Shown in pieces: positions 1 through 10,420 of a stretch of DNA of 64,000 nucleotides. A program made the translations under genes and the position numbers. How positions within the stretch are numbered: the stretch's first letter is position 1; each line of letters opens with the position of its first letter. Location of the stretch: positions 2,108,001-2,172,000 of the forward strand of contig JACGCM010001161.1 in assembly GCA_014058105.1 (NCBI GenBank). Reading direction: 5' to 3'. The DNA comes from Kingdonia uniflora. Taxonomy: Eukaryota > Streptophyta > Magnoliopsida > Ranunculales > Circaeasteraceae. The notes below the pieces were generated by a model, which did not search any database, was not told the DNA's origin, and worked only from the letters and a program-made list of their open reading frames with translations.

Positions 1-30
1 GTGACGTTACGGCCGGGGTGCCAGATGCTC
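1..30. mobile_element. Terminus of a PIF/Harbinger element running off the left edge
   Basis: The sequence ending GATGCTC at 24-30 is followed by TAA. This matches the terminal inverted repeat (GAGCATC... read inward) and TAA/TTA target site of the Harbinger elements elsewhere in the window. Only one end is visible, so this rests on a short motif. Confidence 0.3.
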
Positions 31-99
31 TAAATTTGTGACCATTTTGGGCAATGCTCCAAAACTTTGTAAGCCTCCTCCAATGTAAATAGTTTTTTT

Positions 100-1045
100 T
101 TAATAGTTTTTCGAATGTCTCGTATGCCATACATTCCTATAAATAATGTTTGAAATTCTAATAAGTACTAATTGTGGAACAAAATTAATGGAATGAATAA
201 AAAAAACTAAATTACTTACGACGTCGCCCGTTCCAATGCCGGTAAAATATCGACTTTCGAGGTCTTGAATGATGCCTCTAAAAATTAAACATTCCTTATT
301 GAGCTATCCCTTATACGCGTAATTTACACCGTTGTATGATCGCCATATCGGTTGGTCATTATAGAATGAGTTGAATTGGTCACGTACCTTGAACCAAAAT
401 ATAGCTGCTTTTTTGGTTGTTCGTCGTAGCAAGGTTTTGAGAGACTTGAGACCAAGCGCATGCGAGATTGATGAAGTCATCGGACGACCAATTTTTAAAT
501 TTTGTGTATCTTTCTATGTCGCCATTAACTTTATCCTCAACCTCAACTACATCCTCAATTACAATAGGTATCAGTGTCGTCTTTCTTTTAGGCTTCGCCT
601 TTCCACGCGTATTACTTCTCGTGAGAACCGGATTGAGAGCCTTAGAAATGATCGGAGAGATGACCAAAGAGACAATCCGAGAAGTATTGAGGTTTAAATC
701 ATTTAAACCCCATGTACCTCTCATCGGCGTGGTACTCGAACTTCCACCGGCGTGAGATGAGAAATATGGATTTCCCGGTTGAGAGTATGAGCCCGTATGA
801 GGATCAAATTGAGGGTAATATCATTGGTTTTGGTAATGAGGGTAATATTCTTGGGTTTGAGAGAGAAATTAATTGTCGTATGGTGGAAATAGTTATCGAA
901 CATGGTGATCACGATATTGGGAAGGGTTAGGCATTTGCGACGAATTATATGCGCCGAATTGCATCAGAAATACGTTCCCTTGTTGGTTCGTATTGAAGGA
1001 TTGAAAGTGTTTTGAAGAATTAGATTGAGAGATTGAAGATGACAT
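100..1045 (-). pseudogene. PIF/Harbinger ORF1 remnant (Myb/SANT-like DNA-binding protein)
   Basis: Read on the minus strand from ATG at 1045, the frame starts with a Ser/Gln/Asn-rich low-complexity region. It then gives a basic stretch rich in Arg/Lys and a Trp-containing SANT-like helix (KNWSSDDFINLACAWSQVSQ, near 400-460), followed by an (N)SFYND-type segment. This is the architecture of the Myb-like ORF1 protein of plant PIF/Harbinger elements, which in that family binds subterminal DNA and helps bring the transposase to it. The frame is broken: a stop follows the first ~50 codons and more shifts occur after 720 and before 400. Upstream sequence (1130-1690) has the same order of subterminal repeats as the transposase element at 58909, so both come from one element family. 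It is not a functional gene. Confidence 0.6.
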
Positions 1046-1129
1046 GGTGGTTTTGCTTATAAGCTAAGGAAGGAGGAGAGTGTAGAAGATTAAGGGAAGA
1101 TAGTGTAGAAGATGAATGACATTTATAGA

Positions 1130-1305
1130 TGAAAAAATATAGCCGTTGAGCTACTTGGTGAACAAATTTCCCAAAAAATATAGCCGTTACACAAAAGACA
1201 AGTTTTCACAAAAATATAGCCGTTAAGCTACTTGGTGAACAAGTTTCCACAAAAATATAGCCGCTGAGCTATACAAAAGATAAGTTTTCACAAAAATATA
1301 GCTTG
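1130..1305. repeat. Subterminal tandem repeats upstream of the Harbinger ORF1
   Basis: The motif AAAAATATAGCCGTTGAGCT, followed by a variant of ACTTGGTGAACAAGTTT, recurs about four times. A comparable array (CTCAACGGCTAGTTTTTTT plus ACTTGTTTGACAAGAAG) lies at 59360-59520 in front of the transposase remnant, on the opposite strand. It probably marks the promoter side of the same element family. Confidence 0.55.
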
Positions 1306-1473
1306 GTGTTTTTCATGCGTTTAAATAAATTCCCTATATTTTTGAGTTCACAAAAAAACTAATATAACTAATTTTTTATCCTTTAGAAATGTGTTTGAGG
1401 AAATACCTAAACGAAAGAGAAGAAAAAAAGACTAAGTATGAACCAATGCACTCTTAATAGAGGGCAAAGGAAT

Positions 1474-1765
1474 GTGTTTGAGGAAATGCCTCAAAGAAAC
1501 TAACATAAAAAAGCTAAGTGTGGAGAGGAAAAAAAACAAGGTCAAAGTTCTTGGTTCTTGCCGCGCAGTTCAGAATTGTGTGGCAAGCTTCCTCAAGCTA
1601 GATTAAGCCACGTGTCTCATTTCAAGGGACCAGATCAAGCCACATGTTTGAGAAAGCTTGCCACGTAGTTCTGAACTGCGTGGCAAGAGCCTGAAACTTT
1701 TGCCTTTAATTCTATTCTCCATATTTAGTTTTTTCTTTCTTTCTTTGAGGCCTTTCCTCAAACAC
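1474..1765. mobile_element. Inverted-repeat element with GTGTTTGAGGAAA ends (MITE-like)
   Basis: GTGTTTGAGGAAATGCCTCA at 1474-1493 is mirrored at the other end by TGAGGCCTTTCCTCAAACAC. Inside are two copies of the GCGCAGTTCTGAACTGCGC-type palindrome (1561-1584 and 1660-1684). A further copy of the left arm begins near 1388. No clear target-site duplication was found, so this may be the outer part of the decayed Harbinger element containing the ORF1 remnant rather than a separate MITE. Confidence 0.45.
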
Positions 1766-2099
1766 CTGATGTGCCTTCTATTGTGTGTGCATCTCTTTAT
1801 ACTTAGTTTTATTTTTCAAAGACTTTAATTAAACATTTTATCAAACACTTGAAAAAACCTAGTATTTCATTCAAACACATATTTTTTCAGCTCCTCTTGC
1901 CACGGAATTTCATTCAAACACTTGAAAAAATATATTAGTTGAGGCAAACACAAGTTTAAACATAATGTATAATTAATTAAACATAAACTCGATAGTCTAA
2001 ACAAAACATAACATAAAGGTAGATAGTCTAAACAAAACATAATATAAACTCGATAGTCTAATAAAATATCATAAAACATAGCCTAAGTGGGATAACTTC

Positions 2100-3970
2100 T
2101 CTTCGTCTGGCGGGCGCGTCTGGTACGGGAAAGACTCTCATCATAAGTATATTATACTTTCGGCTCTGTCTGGTAACTGATGGACATCTCAGCTAGTCTC
2201 ACTCCTGTGGTCTTTATAATCTTATCCTTCCGCCGAAGCTATTCCTCTAACTGCTCATTGCGTTGAAACAGTTGCCCCGTATCTTCATAAGCCATATACC
2301 GCATTCCTTGGTTTTGAGTCCACAACTCATCCACACTATACCTAGGTGGACACGGGTATGATACCTGCATGACCGGGATCAGTACATGCCTATATTCTCC
2401 ATTGCTTCCTCCCATCTCCATGAACCATCCCAGATCCCCCACTTCCTCGTTGTATGCCTAAACACCATAGTTTTGCGCCTGAGAAGACATGGCTAAACTC
2501 GAAATAGATGGCAGAGCAACATCGGGCCTCACTAGATCACGCCCGACCATCCTAATATTCTCGGGGCCCTCTTCACTAAACTATAACCGATCTTGGGATT
2601 TGGATGAGCGGCTTTTTAACATGTCATGTAATCCACTTTAGCAACGGTGTAATCATGTACATCATAGAAGTCCACCTCTCTCAGTCCCTAATAAAGCGCT
2701 CGATCGTATCGTAAAAATTCTATAATCTCTTGTGGGGGGTCATAGGGAACACTATCAACCTTGGTGTTTTGACGCATACATCGGTCTCCTAAATACCAAA
2801 GTGTACCACTCCCGTATGGGATTGAAACTAATAGAATCCTTCTTTGACTAAGTTCTGTGGAAAATCTTACCTCTGGACGAATTGATTGTCTACTCCTCAG
2901 CCATGGTTGCCAATCAATGTTTATTCTATCCTTCCATTCTATCATTTCTCTGATCACAGCAAATGAATGATGGATCTCAGCCCCTGAACTAACCCTTTCA
3001 TCTCTCTATGCACTCATACGAGGATAAACATGGTTAAAGTTATTTACCTTGACCAGATACATTCCAAAGCGACAATACTCAAAAAACCAAAACTCTAACA
3101 GAGCATATAAGCCTGTGATTGATCTCTTCCCCTTCCCACTCTTCAAGACTAAAAATTCATCTAGTCCCTGATACAAATGTGCCATGATCGGAGTACCCCA
3201 GTCGAACCCCGATGCACCTAGAATATGGTGGTCTGTCAAAGCTGTAAGATAACCGTCTGGTAGAGATGTATTTGCATTCGAGAAGAAGATATTACCCATC
3301 ATGTATGCAATAAATACCCGAGCATATACGAGGTCCATGTCTTGGTTGTAACTGTTGGTTCGAGGATTCAAAGGGTCTCTCCAGGTTTTCAAATAAGTTA
3401 GTGTGATGTTACCGTATCTGATGTCGGCTTGAGTGATTCTGGGGAACAATGTTTGTACTTTGTCGAACTTCGAGTACTTATCGTCGTACGGGAGTTCGAA
3501 AACCCACCCAAAACTTATGCCCATTAGCATGACGAAGTCCAACGGCGTAACGCCAAGTTCCCCGCGAGGGAAGTGAAAAGTATGGGTGGAAGGCCACCAC
3601 CGTTCCACAAGAGCATGGATTAAGCGGTTATCCGATTTTTCCCCCTTAATCGTAAAAAATTCTTAAAAACCTATATTGTTGACCAAGGTCTTCAACGTGG
3701 GGTACCTAGCAATCCATTGGTACCACTTTAAGACTTTATCCAGTGATCCCCTATATATGATTTCATCTCGGTTCTGCAAAAATAACACATTAGCATATTA
3801 AATTCTCATTCGGGCATTTCGTCGAACATTTGACAAATAACGTTAATAACACATAAATTTTACTCAAAAAACTTATTGGCACTTATCCGGGAGGATATTC
3901 ACTCGGTACAACTCCTCGAGGGTTGGGGCGGGATCATTATCCGGCGTAAGGTGTAACGGCCACATATGCG
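2100..3970 (-). pseudogene. Plant mobile domain (PMD/MAIN-like) protein pseudogene
   Basis: The best-preserved block (3006-3608) gives about 200 residues starting ERWWPSTHTFHFPRGELGVT and continuing with LDFVMLMGISFG. This is the hallmark of the plant mobile domain (aminotransferase-like, MAIN/MAIL family). The same reading continues upstream to about 3970 (WYQWIARYPTLKTLVNNIGF near 3680-3730) and downstream through 2688-2957 and 2239-2442, which carries a Pro/Tyr-rich C-terminal part. Stops after NNIGF (about 3664) and after PRMSA (about 3006), plus frame changes, break it. PMD proteins occur both as host genes required for genome stability and silencing and as passengers in Mutator and gypsy elements. 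No transposon ends were found here, so its origin is open. Confidence 0.65.
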
Positions 3971-4189
3971 TGACCTATTCTTTACTTCTTCGTTTAACTA
4001 CATCACTTTCATTTATTCTAGTTTTGGGAATTGAATGACTAGGTCCCGACATTGTTAATCGTAGTTTTATGGGATTGAATTACTAGAAGGTGGGGTTTGG
4101 GAAACTTATGTTAGAAGTTGGGTAAACTAGAAGATGGGGTTGGTAAAATATGTGAGAGTAGAGTGAGAGTAAAGTAAGACATTTCATGC

Positions 4190-4394
4190 AAGGAGTACCC
4201 GCGCAGTTCAGAACTGCCCGTGTGATTTGGACGCTCCAGATGGAGACACGTGGGCAGATCTTAGCTGTTGGTTGTCCCGCGCAGTTCTGAAATGCATTGG
4301 GGAATATCCACATTGATTTGGGTTTAAATTGTTGTGGGTGGATTTGGGGTGGATTTCGAATTAGGAATCCACCCTCCAACTGCTGCATATGCTC
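4190..4394. mobile_element. Truncated PIF/Harbinger MITE
   Basis: The right end reads ...CTGCTGCATATGCTC followed by TTA, matching the GAGCATATGCAG terminal repeat of the MITE at 14222. Two palindromes of the GCGCAGTTCTGAACTGCGC type lie at 4199-4220 and 4276-4297. No left terminal repeat was found, so the element is truncated or too diverged. Confidence 0.5.
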
Positions 4395-4562
4395 TTAAGA
4401 CCTTTCTCTTCTTGGATTTCCTCTACAAGAACATCAATCTCTGTTCGTTCACACTGAGAAAATCTACCCTCCAACTGCTGCATATGTTCTTAAGACCTTT
4501 TTCTTCTTGGATTTCCTCTACACTTAAAAGAACATCAATCTTTGTTCGTTCAAACTAAAACT
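4369..4562. repeat. Tandem duplication of a 93-100 bp unit
   Basis: 4369-4462 and 4463-4562 are near-identical. Both run from ACCCTCCAACTGCTGCATAT through CTTCTTGGATTTCCTCTACA to a GTTCGTTCA end. The unit includes the last ~25 bp of the truncated MITE, so it arose after that insertion. The same CTTCTTGGATTTCCTCTA stretch flanks the solo LTR at 30310. Confidence 0.8.
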
Positions 4563-4650
4563 GACATACACGGGATAAAAGACCTATGGGTCTGGGTCAA
4601 AAAACTGAGGGCCATAAACAAGTGTTAGTGCTAGTTTGGGTAGAAGCAAA
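4563..4650. repeat. Duplicate of the sequence upstream of the SCNM1-like gene
   Basis: GGTCTGGGTCAAAAAACTGA plus GGGCCATAAACAAGT here closely matches 35427-35475, just 5' of the SCNM1-like gene. No SCNM1 coding sequence follows. It is a non-coding duplicated piece. Confidence 0.6.
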
Positions 4651-4931
4651 AACCTTGAAATATTTTCGGAATTTTGGCGATGTTAGATAAATGGGGAAAA
4701 TAATATGCCACAATACCAAAAGAAGGTTCGTCTCTTATTTCTCCCCGATTTTTCTTTTTCTTCGATTGTACATGCAACTCATGTTGATTCTTGTAATGTA
4801 GTAGCTACTAACTCTAATTTAGATCTTTCTTGTTTGTTTCAATGTTCTTGCTGGAATGGATCATCGCATTTTGGCTTAATTCTCATTTCACTTTAAGGAA
4901 TCTTGGATTAGGTGAGTATTGTGTTCCATTA

Positions 4932-5344
4932 GAGCACCCACAAGAGCTAGGTACACCCTGACGTGGCGGGTAGACTTTGAAATCCACTCTCTTTTCCACC
5001 CAAATCGTCTCCCAGGAGCTAGGTGAATACCTGACGTGGCACAAACAAAATTCACCCAAGGGTGGATTTTCCACCCTGAGGGTGGATAGGAGGTGAATTC
5101 ACGCCGCGCAGTTCTGAAGTGCGCGTATATATATAATTTTTAAGATTATAACACGTGGCTCCCATCCAATGGCTCTCATTGCGCGCAGTTCTGAACTGCG
5201 CGTAGACTTTAATATTATTAGTTACGTGCGGTTCAGAAGTGCGTGAGGTGAATTCACCTTGGGGTGGATTGAAAACTGTTGTGGGGTGGATTGGATTCAC
5301 CCTGTTTTTGGGCGAATCCATCCACCCAACTGCTGTGGATGCTC
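4932..5344. mobile_element. PIF/Harbinger MITE, ~413 bp
   Basis: The terminal inverted repeats are GAGCACCCACAAGAGCTAGG at the left and the complement of GAGCATCCACAGCAGTTGGG at the right. TTA precedes the element (4929-4931), and GTTAA follows it with a one-base offset. Palindromes of the GCGCAGTTCTGAACTGCGC family sit at 5103-5126, 5181-5202 and 5223-5246. There is no coding capacity. Confidence 0.75.
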
Positions 5345-6777
5345 GTTAATGTCCACGGAATCCAATACGAATTAAAAGAAATTATATTTTAAATGGGTGT
5401 TGTATTTGGTGTGGATTCCCACTGGTTGAGGGACAAAGGAGCTGCAACTTGGTGTGGACTAAAGCACTACTATATTGCTAAACAATTCAAATTTGTTTTA
5501 ACTCCTACTCGATTGGACATTACCTTAATGGAGCACAATGCTCACCAAATCCAAGATTCCAATGTAAGATCCCTACTCAGACCTAATCTAATATCATTTA
5601 GCTACCTTCACTTTAGTGGGTGAGCATACCAATTTTTATATGTATGGGATCATCATCCGTTAACAATTGATCACGAATTTCTTATAATAGACTTCTGAAA
5701 AGAGAAGTTCCATGGGCTCTATTTGCAACAAAGATAAGTGTTTGTTTATGGAACAATATGTGCCATAAAGCTAAAATAATCCATTTTTTTATGATCTCCG
5801 ATATCTCAATAAATGATTTTTCAGGCCGGCAAATATATCCAAGACAAGATTACTTCTATTCAACAAAATCTTTATTTTTTTTTCAGTATGATCTCAATTA
5901 CTCCTATTTGAGAAAGAGAGAGCTTATTTCTATTTTCTTAATCTATCTTGCTATGTGCTTGGATTGATATGGAACTTTGATTTTAGCCGTTTTTGCAGTG
6001 AGGGAGAGGTCGTTTTCACAGCTTTTTTTTTTTGTGAAGTGAGGGAGTTCCGCCTCCTACGATCTCAGGCCATAACCAACCCTCTTTTCCTCTACCTTTC
6101 TAGTCACTAATTAAAGGCCAAATGGTATGTGACGCTATACTCTAACACTAGCTGCTGGAGCCTTTCATAGGCGCCTTTTGGGGCCATTTTGCCATATATT
6201 AATTTGTGGTTTTAGATCTGTAAAAGTGACAACAACGGGAAATAGTTTTCAATTAAGAGGGGTTTTTTAGGCAACAAAATGACTACGTTTAAGGTATAAA
6301 AATGTAAAATTTGCGGACTCATCAGCCCAACTACTAAGCTCTCTTTTGATTCCCGAGCGTTGCTTCATACATAGGAAGTTTTTTTCCTCTTGAAGCATTG
6401 CTTTTGACTACCTTCCCCCAAGTCATTTCTTTCACTCAAGCTTTGTCCTAGCTTAACTTGGGGCGGGAGGGTCGGCTTTAAATATTAATTTTATATTTTT
6501 TAAAGTAGATTTAAGCATCAATTAGTGGGTGATCAAAAAAATACCATCCTCAAAATTATTACCATATAATAATGGCATCCTATTGATCCTTGGTATGGTA
6601 TAATCAAGCTATGTGGCCACGTGGGCAAGATAGTGAGTTCATTGTTAATGAGAGGATTTTTGGGAGCTGAATGCATGAACTTGGAGTCAAAGAAGTGGAG
6701 ATCAGAAAGGCAAAATCTGGATTTGGTGGCATATTATCATGACATTCGCTCTAGGGATCGTTATGGTGGATTATTTT
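5345..6777. other. Non-coding interval, nothing recognised
   Basis: About 1.4 kb of AT-rich sequence with only short, composition-driven open frames. No domain, terminal repeat or RNA gene was recognised. Confidence 0.5.
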
Positions 6778-6785
6778 GTCAAGTT

Positions 6786-7204
6786 TAGGGATGACAATTT
6801 GACCCGTCCTGTCTGGGATCCGCGCCGCCCCGCGCCGCCCTGAACGGGGCGGGTTTGGGATATGTTAACCGGGTATGGGGGTAGGTATGGGATGTATAAC
6901 TAAAATTCGTGGGGAAGCAGGGCGGATTTGGGATTACCTTGAAAAATTCACACCCGCCCCATTTAAATGGTTTATTGTTATATATATATATATATAAACT
7001 TAAATAAGAGAATTTTTTATTGAAAAAATAGTTTTATTAGTTAAATAGGGCAGGGGTGAGATTTAGTTTTGTAATGTGGGGGTGAGGATGAGAATCTCCG
7101 TTTAAGTTAAATAGGTTTTACGGTGGGGATGAGATTGAGGAACTTAAGCGGGGATGGGGATGAGATTAGCTCCCCGTCCCAAATCCGCCCCATTGGGGTC
7201 CCTA
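6786..7204. mobile_element. hAT-type MITE, 419 bp
   Basis: The 8-bp duplication GTCAAGTT (6778-6785 and 7205-7212) is exact. The element begins TAGGGATGACAATTTGACCC and ends in the complement of TAGGGACCCC. GC-rich CCGCCCCGCGCCGCCCTGAA-type subterminal sequence and a TA-rich core (near 6980) are typical of this common plant hAT MITE class. It is non-autonomous. Confidence 0.85.
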
Positions 7205-7358
7205 GTCAAGTTGTGTGGTGGTGTGAGGAGAATTCACCTTAGTTTGTGGGGTGGATTGCATTTGAGGTGGATTTGGGCGAATCCACCCACCCAACAGTTG
7301 CATATGAGCATATGCTCTAATATATCTGGATGTTTCTAATGTATATCTTGATGCTCAT

Positions 7359-7604
7359 TTTATTTATTTATTATTTTTTATGCTAGAGGTATCCGGGCCT
7401 CTACGGATCATCAATTTCTGACTAGATCATCTAGGGTTCATGCAATTGCCCGCAAACCCCACGATCTGGGTAAGCTGACACAAGGTCGACAAGCTCATAT
7501 CTACCTCAAAAACCTATACAGAGGTGAGAATCAAACCCTTGACCTCCCAGTGGTTCACCACAAGAGGAGAAGGTACCTAACCATTTGAGTTATTGGTAGT
7601 TGGT
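7359..7604 (-). mobile_element. tRNA-derived SINE, ~246 bp
   Basis: It is flanked by the exact 11-bp duplication TTGATGCTCAT (7348-7358 and 7605-7615). Read on the minus strand, it begins ACCAACTACCAATAACTCAA, with a box-A-like TAACTCAAATGG and a box-B-like GGTTTGATTCT (9 of 11 matches to GGTTCGANNCC). It ends in an A/T-rich tail (7359-7382). Unit B lacks it and shows the empty site CTTGATGCTCGTCA near 14695. These three lines make a SINE call solid, although the family is not named. Confidence 0.8.
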
Positions 7605-7815
7605 TTGATGCTCATCATGCTAGTACTACTACCAACTGCTAGTCAATATTTATTCTAAATAAAGCATACAGAGGTGAGAATCAAACCCTTGACCTCCCAG
7701 TGGTTCACCCCAAGAGGAGAAGGTACCTAACCATTTGAGTTATTGGTAGTTGGTTTGATGCTCATCATGCTAGTACTACTACCAACTGCTAGTCAATATT
7801 TATTCTAAATAAAGC
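7516..7815. repeat. Exact-length 150-bp tandem duplication of the SINE 5' half and flank
   Basis: 7516-7665 and 7666-7815 are almost identical (one visible difference, CACCACAAG versus CACCCCAAG). The unit contains the box-A and box-B part of the SINE plus its 5' flank. The near-identity indicates a recent event. Confidence 0.9.
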
Positions 7816-8582
7816 AACCAAGAATATAGTTGAGCTATTTGTTTAATGCCTGAAGTTCTATCATCACGTGTATCCAAGAGTAATATTATAGTTGTTTAGT
7901 GCGATGAACTTCTTTGTTTTTCCTAATCAAGTTAGGTCGAAAAGGTTAAAGAAAGAGTTCATAAAGGATTTGTAGAGCCCATAGAAGATCTTTGAGTGCA
8001 TAAACATAAGATGAGGCAAATGTTCATCAGAAAATCACATCAAGCTGTCCAAGCGAAACTAAATAGAAAATTTTAATTATAGGAAAACTCCCAAAATATG
8101 AGAGGGAATGACTAAGTGAACGAGACGACAAATCAAAATCGGGGTATGTACAAAAAATTAGTGATGCACCCATTTATAATAAGAAGTGAAATTGAGGATT
8201 GTTTTTAAATGAGCACCGGATTTTAAGGCATTGTATTTTGTTATTGTGTTGTAGGCTACACATGATCAAAGGGGGAACCCTGGAAGAGGAAACGGAAGTA
8301 TTAACAATCTACTATAAGTTCTATACCTACAATAAGTTCGCAAGATGCACAAAAAAACTGCTTTTAAAATGTCATTTTCCTTGGCACTTAACACTCTCAA
8401 ATCAAATCTGTATTTACAAAGATAAGTGTTTGATATAAACTTGAAAAAATATTTTGGGAAAAAATCAGTTTCTCGAAAACACTTCATATAATATGAGAGG
8501 AGCCACTATCTAGGGTACACAACACCAACTTTTGAGCCGAGCATTCCTTTGGGCATGCATTTCCCCAAATGTATGCACTTGC
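7816..8582. other. Non-coding interval
   Basis: To about 8115 this is the tail of segmental unit A. The rest is AT-rich with no recognised gene or element before the chromovirus LTR. Confidence 0.5.
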
Positions 8583-8991
8583 TGTCATGGACCAGCTGAA
8601 ACACAAGCTTGGTACATACGGCACTCAAGGCACGTGCCTCAAGTAAGCCTAATTATTCGTCTTCTTTCAATAGTCTTTTATCATAATATCACATAATATC
8701 AATGCAACATTCAAATGTACAAAGATTCAATGCAAACTAGCTTTCATTCATTTATCAACAACATTACAATGCTTTAATTCCAACTCGGGTGTATCGAATT
8801 TACTTCCTCTACATAATAACTACTAAGTAAATAGCTTACAACCAAAAGAAAAGTTTAAAGTTGGAGACGAAGCGTACTCCCCCTAAAAGCTAACCTAATC
8901 TTTACAGAAATTAACGAAACTTTTACAAGGTTTTGTTACATCCTAGAGCTTCTATTTACAAAATACAGGCTTTGTATGCCGAGGTGTTACA
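8583..8991 (-). repeat. Chromovirus 3' LTR
   Basis: Written on the plus strand it runs TGTCATGGACC...GAGGTGTTACA. It matches the LTR at 13522 along its whole length. The adjoining sense-strand AGTAGGGGAAAG (about 8992-9003) is the polypurine tract. Confidence 0.9.
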
Positions 8992-9099
8992 CTTTCCCCT
9001 ACTTAGCTTGGAGACGTTCTCGTCGACTTCTTCTTCTTTTTTTTTTTTTTTTTTCTTCTTCTTCCTTTCCTATTTGGTTTCGATCTTCCTAAATCAGCA

Positions 9100-9656
9100 G
9101 GGGGTGAGAATCTTGGTGCTCCCAGTTGGCTTCTGCTTTTGGCAGGTCTTTCTACTTTACTAGGTACTCGTAGACTTTCTCCTTGGTGTCCGGATTAACA
9201 TAGGTCACTCGGTGGGCAAGAACATTCTCTAGAATTTGGTCTGGGGTGACTTGCTTGGGAGGAAACTGAGGCCTGACGGTATACTTTGGCTTGAATCTTC
9301 CTTATCCATGTGGTAAGGCTCGAGGGCACTGGCATGGAATACTGGATGGGTGAAGTGAAGATGGGGTGGCAGCTGAAGCTTATAAGAAACCTTTCCAACT
9401 CTGTCAATAATCGGCATCAGACCTACATATCTGGGTACCAAGCCTTTGTGTGCCCTGTCGCTTCTGTACTAAAGGTGGGAGGTCTTGATAAGAATAAGGT
9501 TTCCAACTTGAAAATGATCTGGTCACCTCTTATGATCTGCCTATTTCTTTATTCTGGCAGACATTTTCTCCAAGTAGGCACGAACAATATCAGTATTTTT
9601 CTGTCATTCCTTTGCAAACTGGTAGGCTCTCAAAACTTTTTCTTTGTAATCGGAGA
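9100..9656 (-). pseudogene. Chromovirus integrase C-terminus and chromodomain (broken)
   Basis: The minus strand gives RYVGLMPIIDRVGKVSYKLQ followed by LPPHLH...HPVFHAS, the GPY/F-type C-terminal module of chromoviral integrases. Near 9170-9240 comes RVTYVNPDTKEKVYEYLVK and KDLPKAEA.WE, a chromodomain core of the kind that targets such elements to heterochromatin. Stops and frame changes separate the pieces. The chromodomain is the reason for calling the element a chromovirus. Confidence 0.7.
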
Positions 9657-10244
9657 TCACAGTGTGCAGTGTGAGGGGTTGCTGTCCCAATAGTATCTCA
9701 GAGGGGATGAACTCTTTTGCAGATTGAAGCAAAACTGCGCTACATCCAGGAGTTCCGCCCAGTTCATCTTGTTCATACTAACAAAGTGTCGGAGATATTC
9801 CTCAAACATTGCGTTGAAGCGTTCGGTCTGGCCATCTGATTGTGGGTGATTACTAGTTGAGAAGTTGAGAGTCGATTCCAGTAATCTAAGCACTTCCTTC
9901 CAAAACTTCCCAGTGAATCTTGGATCTCTATCACTGACGATGTCTTGTGGTACGCCCCAATACTTGATAATGTGCTTCACAAAGAGACGCGTTATTTTAT
10001 CTGTCAGGCAAATAATGAGAGCTGGAATGAACGTCGCATACTTAGAGAATCTGTCGGTGATCACGAGTATGGAACCATATCCTTCAGTCTTAGGTAACCC
10101 GGAGATTAAGTCCAGAGAAACACTTTCCCAAGGTCGTGTCGATACTGGGAGTGGTTCAAGCTGTCCAAGTGGTAATTCCCGATCAACTTTGTCTTGCTGA
10201 CAAATGTGACAAGTCCACGTATAATCCATCACTTCTTCGGCCAA
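9657..10244 (-). pseudogene. Chromovirus integrase core
   Basis: About 195 residues remain open. They include the end of the zinc-binding module (CHICQQDK) and the catalytic core: first Asp in VSLDLISGLPK, second Asp in IVSDRDPRFTGKFW, and Glu in NHPQSDGQTERFN. All three DDE-type residues are visible. The frame stops just after LQKSSSPLRYYWDSNP, and upstream sequence (10245-10420) carries stops. The core fold is preserved but the protein is not complete. Confidence 0.8.
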
Positions 10245-10420
10245 TAGTAACCTCTATATAATAAGGATAATGTCCTCCGCCAACCTAGATGGCCTGCCCA
10301 AAGAGTATCATGGCACTCCTTTATCAACTCCCATATTAGTCCTACGAACCGATGAACGTAAATCCATTGTCCTTTCGTATATAGAAGACCATCTTCTACC
10401 TAGAACCATTTGGTCTTCCC

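Larger units (their letters stand above)
7205..8115. repeat. Segmental duplication unit A
   Basis: This interval is colinear with unit B (14550-14770 plus 29161-29446). It starts with the right end of the Harbinger MITE (…CATATGCTCTAATATATC near 7310), passes through AACTGCTAGTCA...TTATTCTAAATAAA, and ends in GGAAAACTCCCAAAATATGA. Unit A holds a SINE and a 150-bp tandem duplication. Unit B instead holds a MITE carrying the Ogre element. The coding content is nil. Confidence 0.8.

Noticed and set aside
371..697. Plus-strand 108-codon open frame starting MNWSRTLNQN
   Set aside because: It is the antisense of the Harbinger ORF1 remnant. Only the minus-strand reading gives a known domain.
6979..6999. 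TA dinucleotide run as a promoter
   Set aside because: It is the TA-rich core of the hAT MITE and no gene follows.
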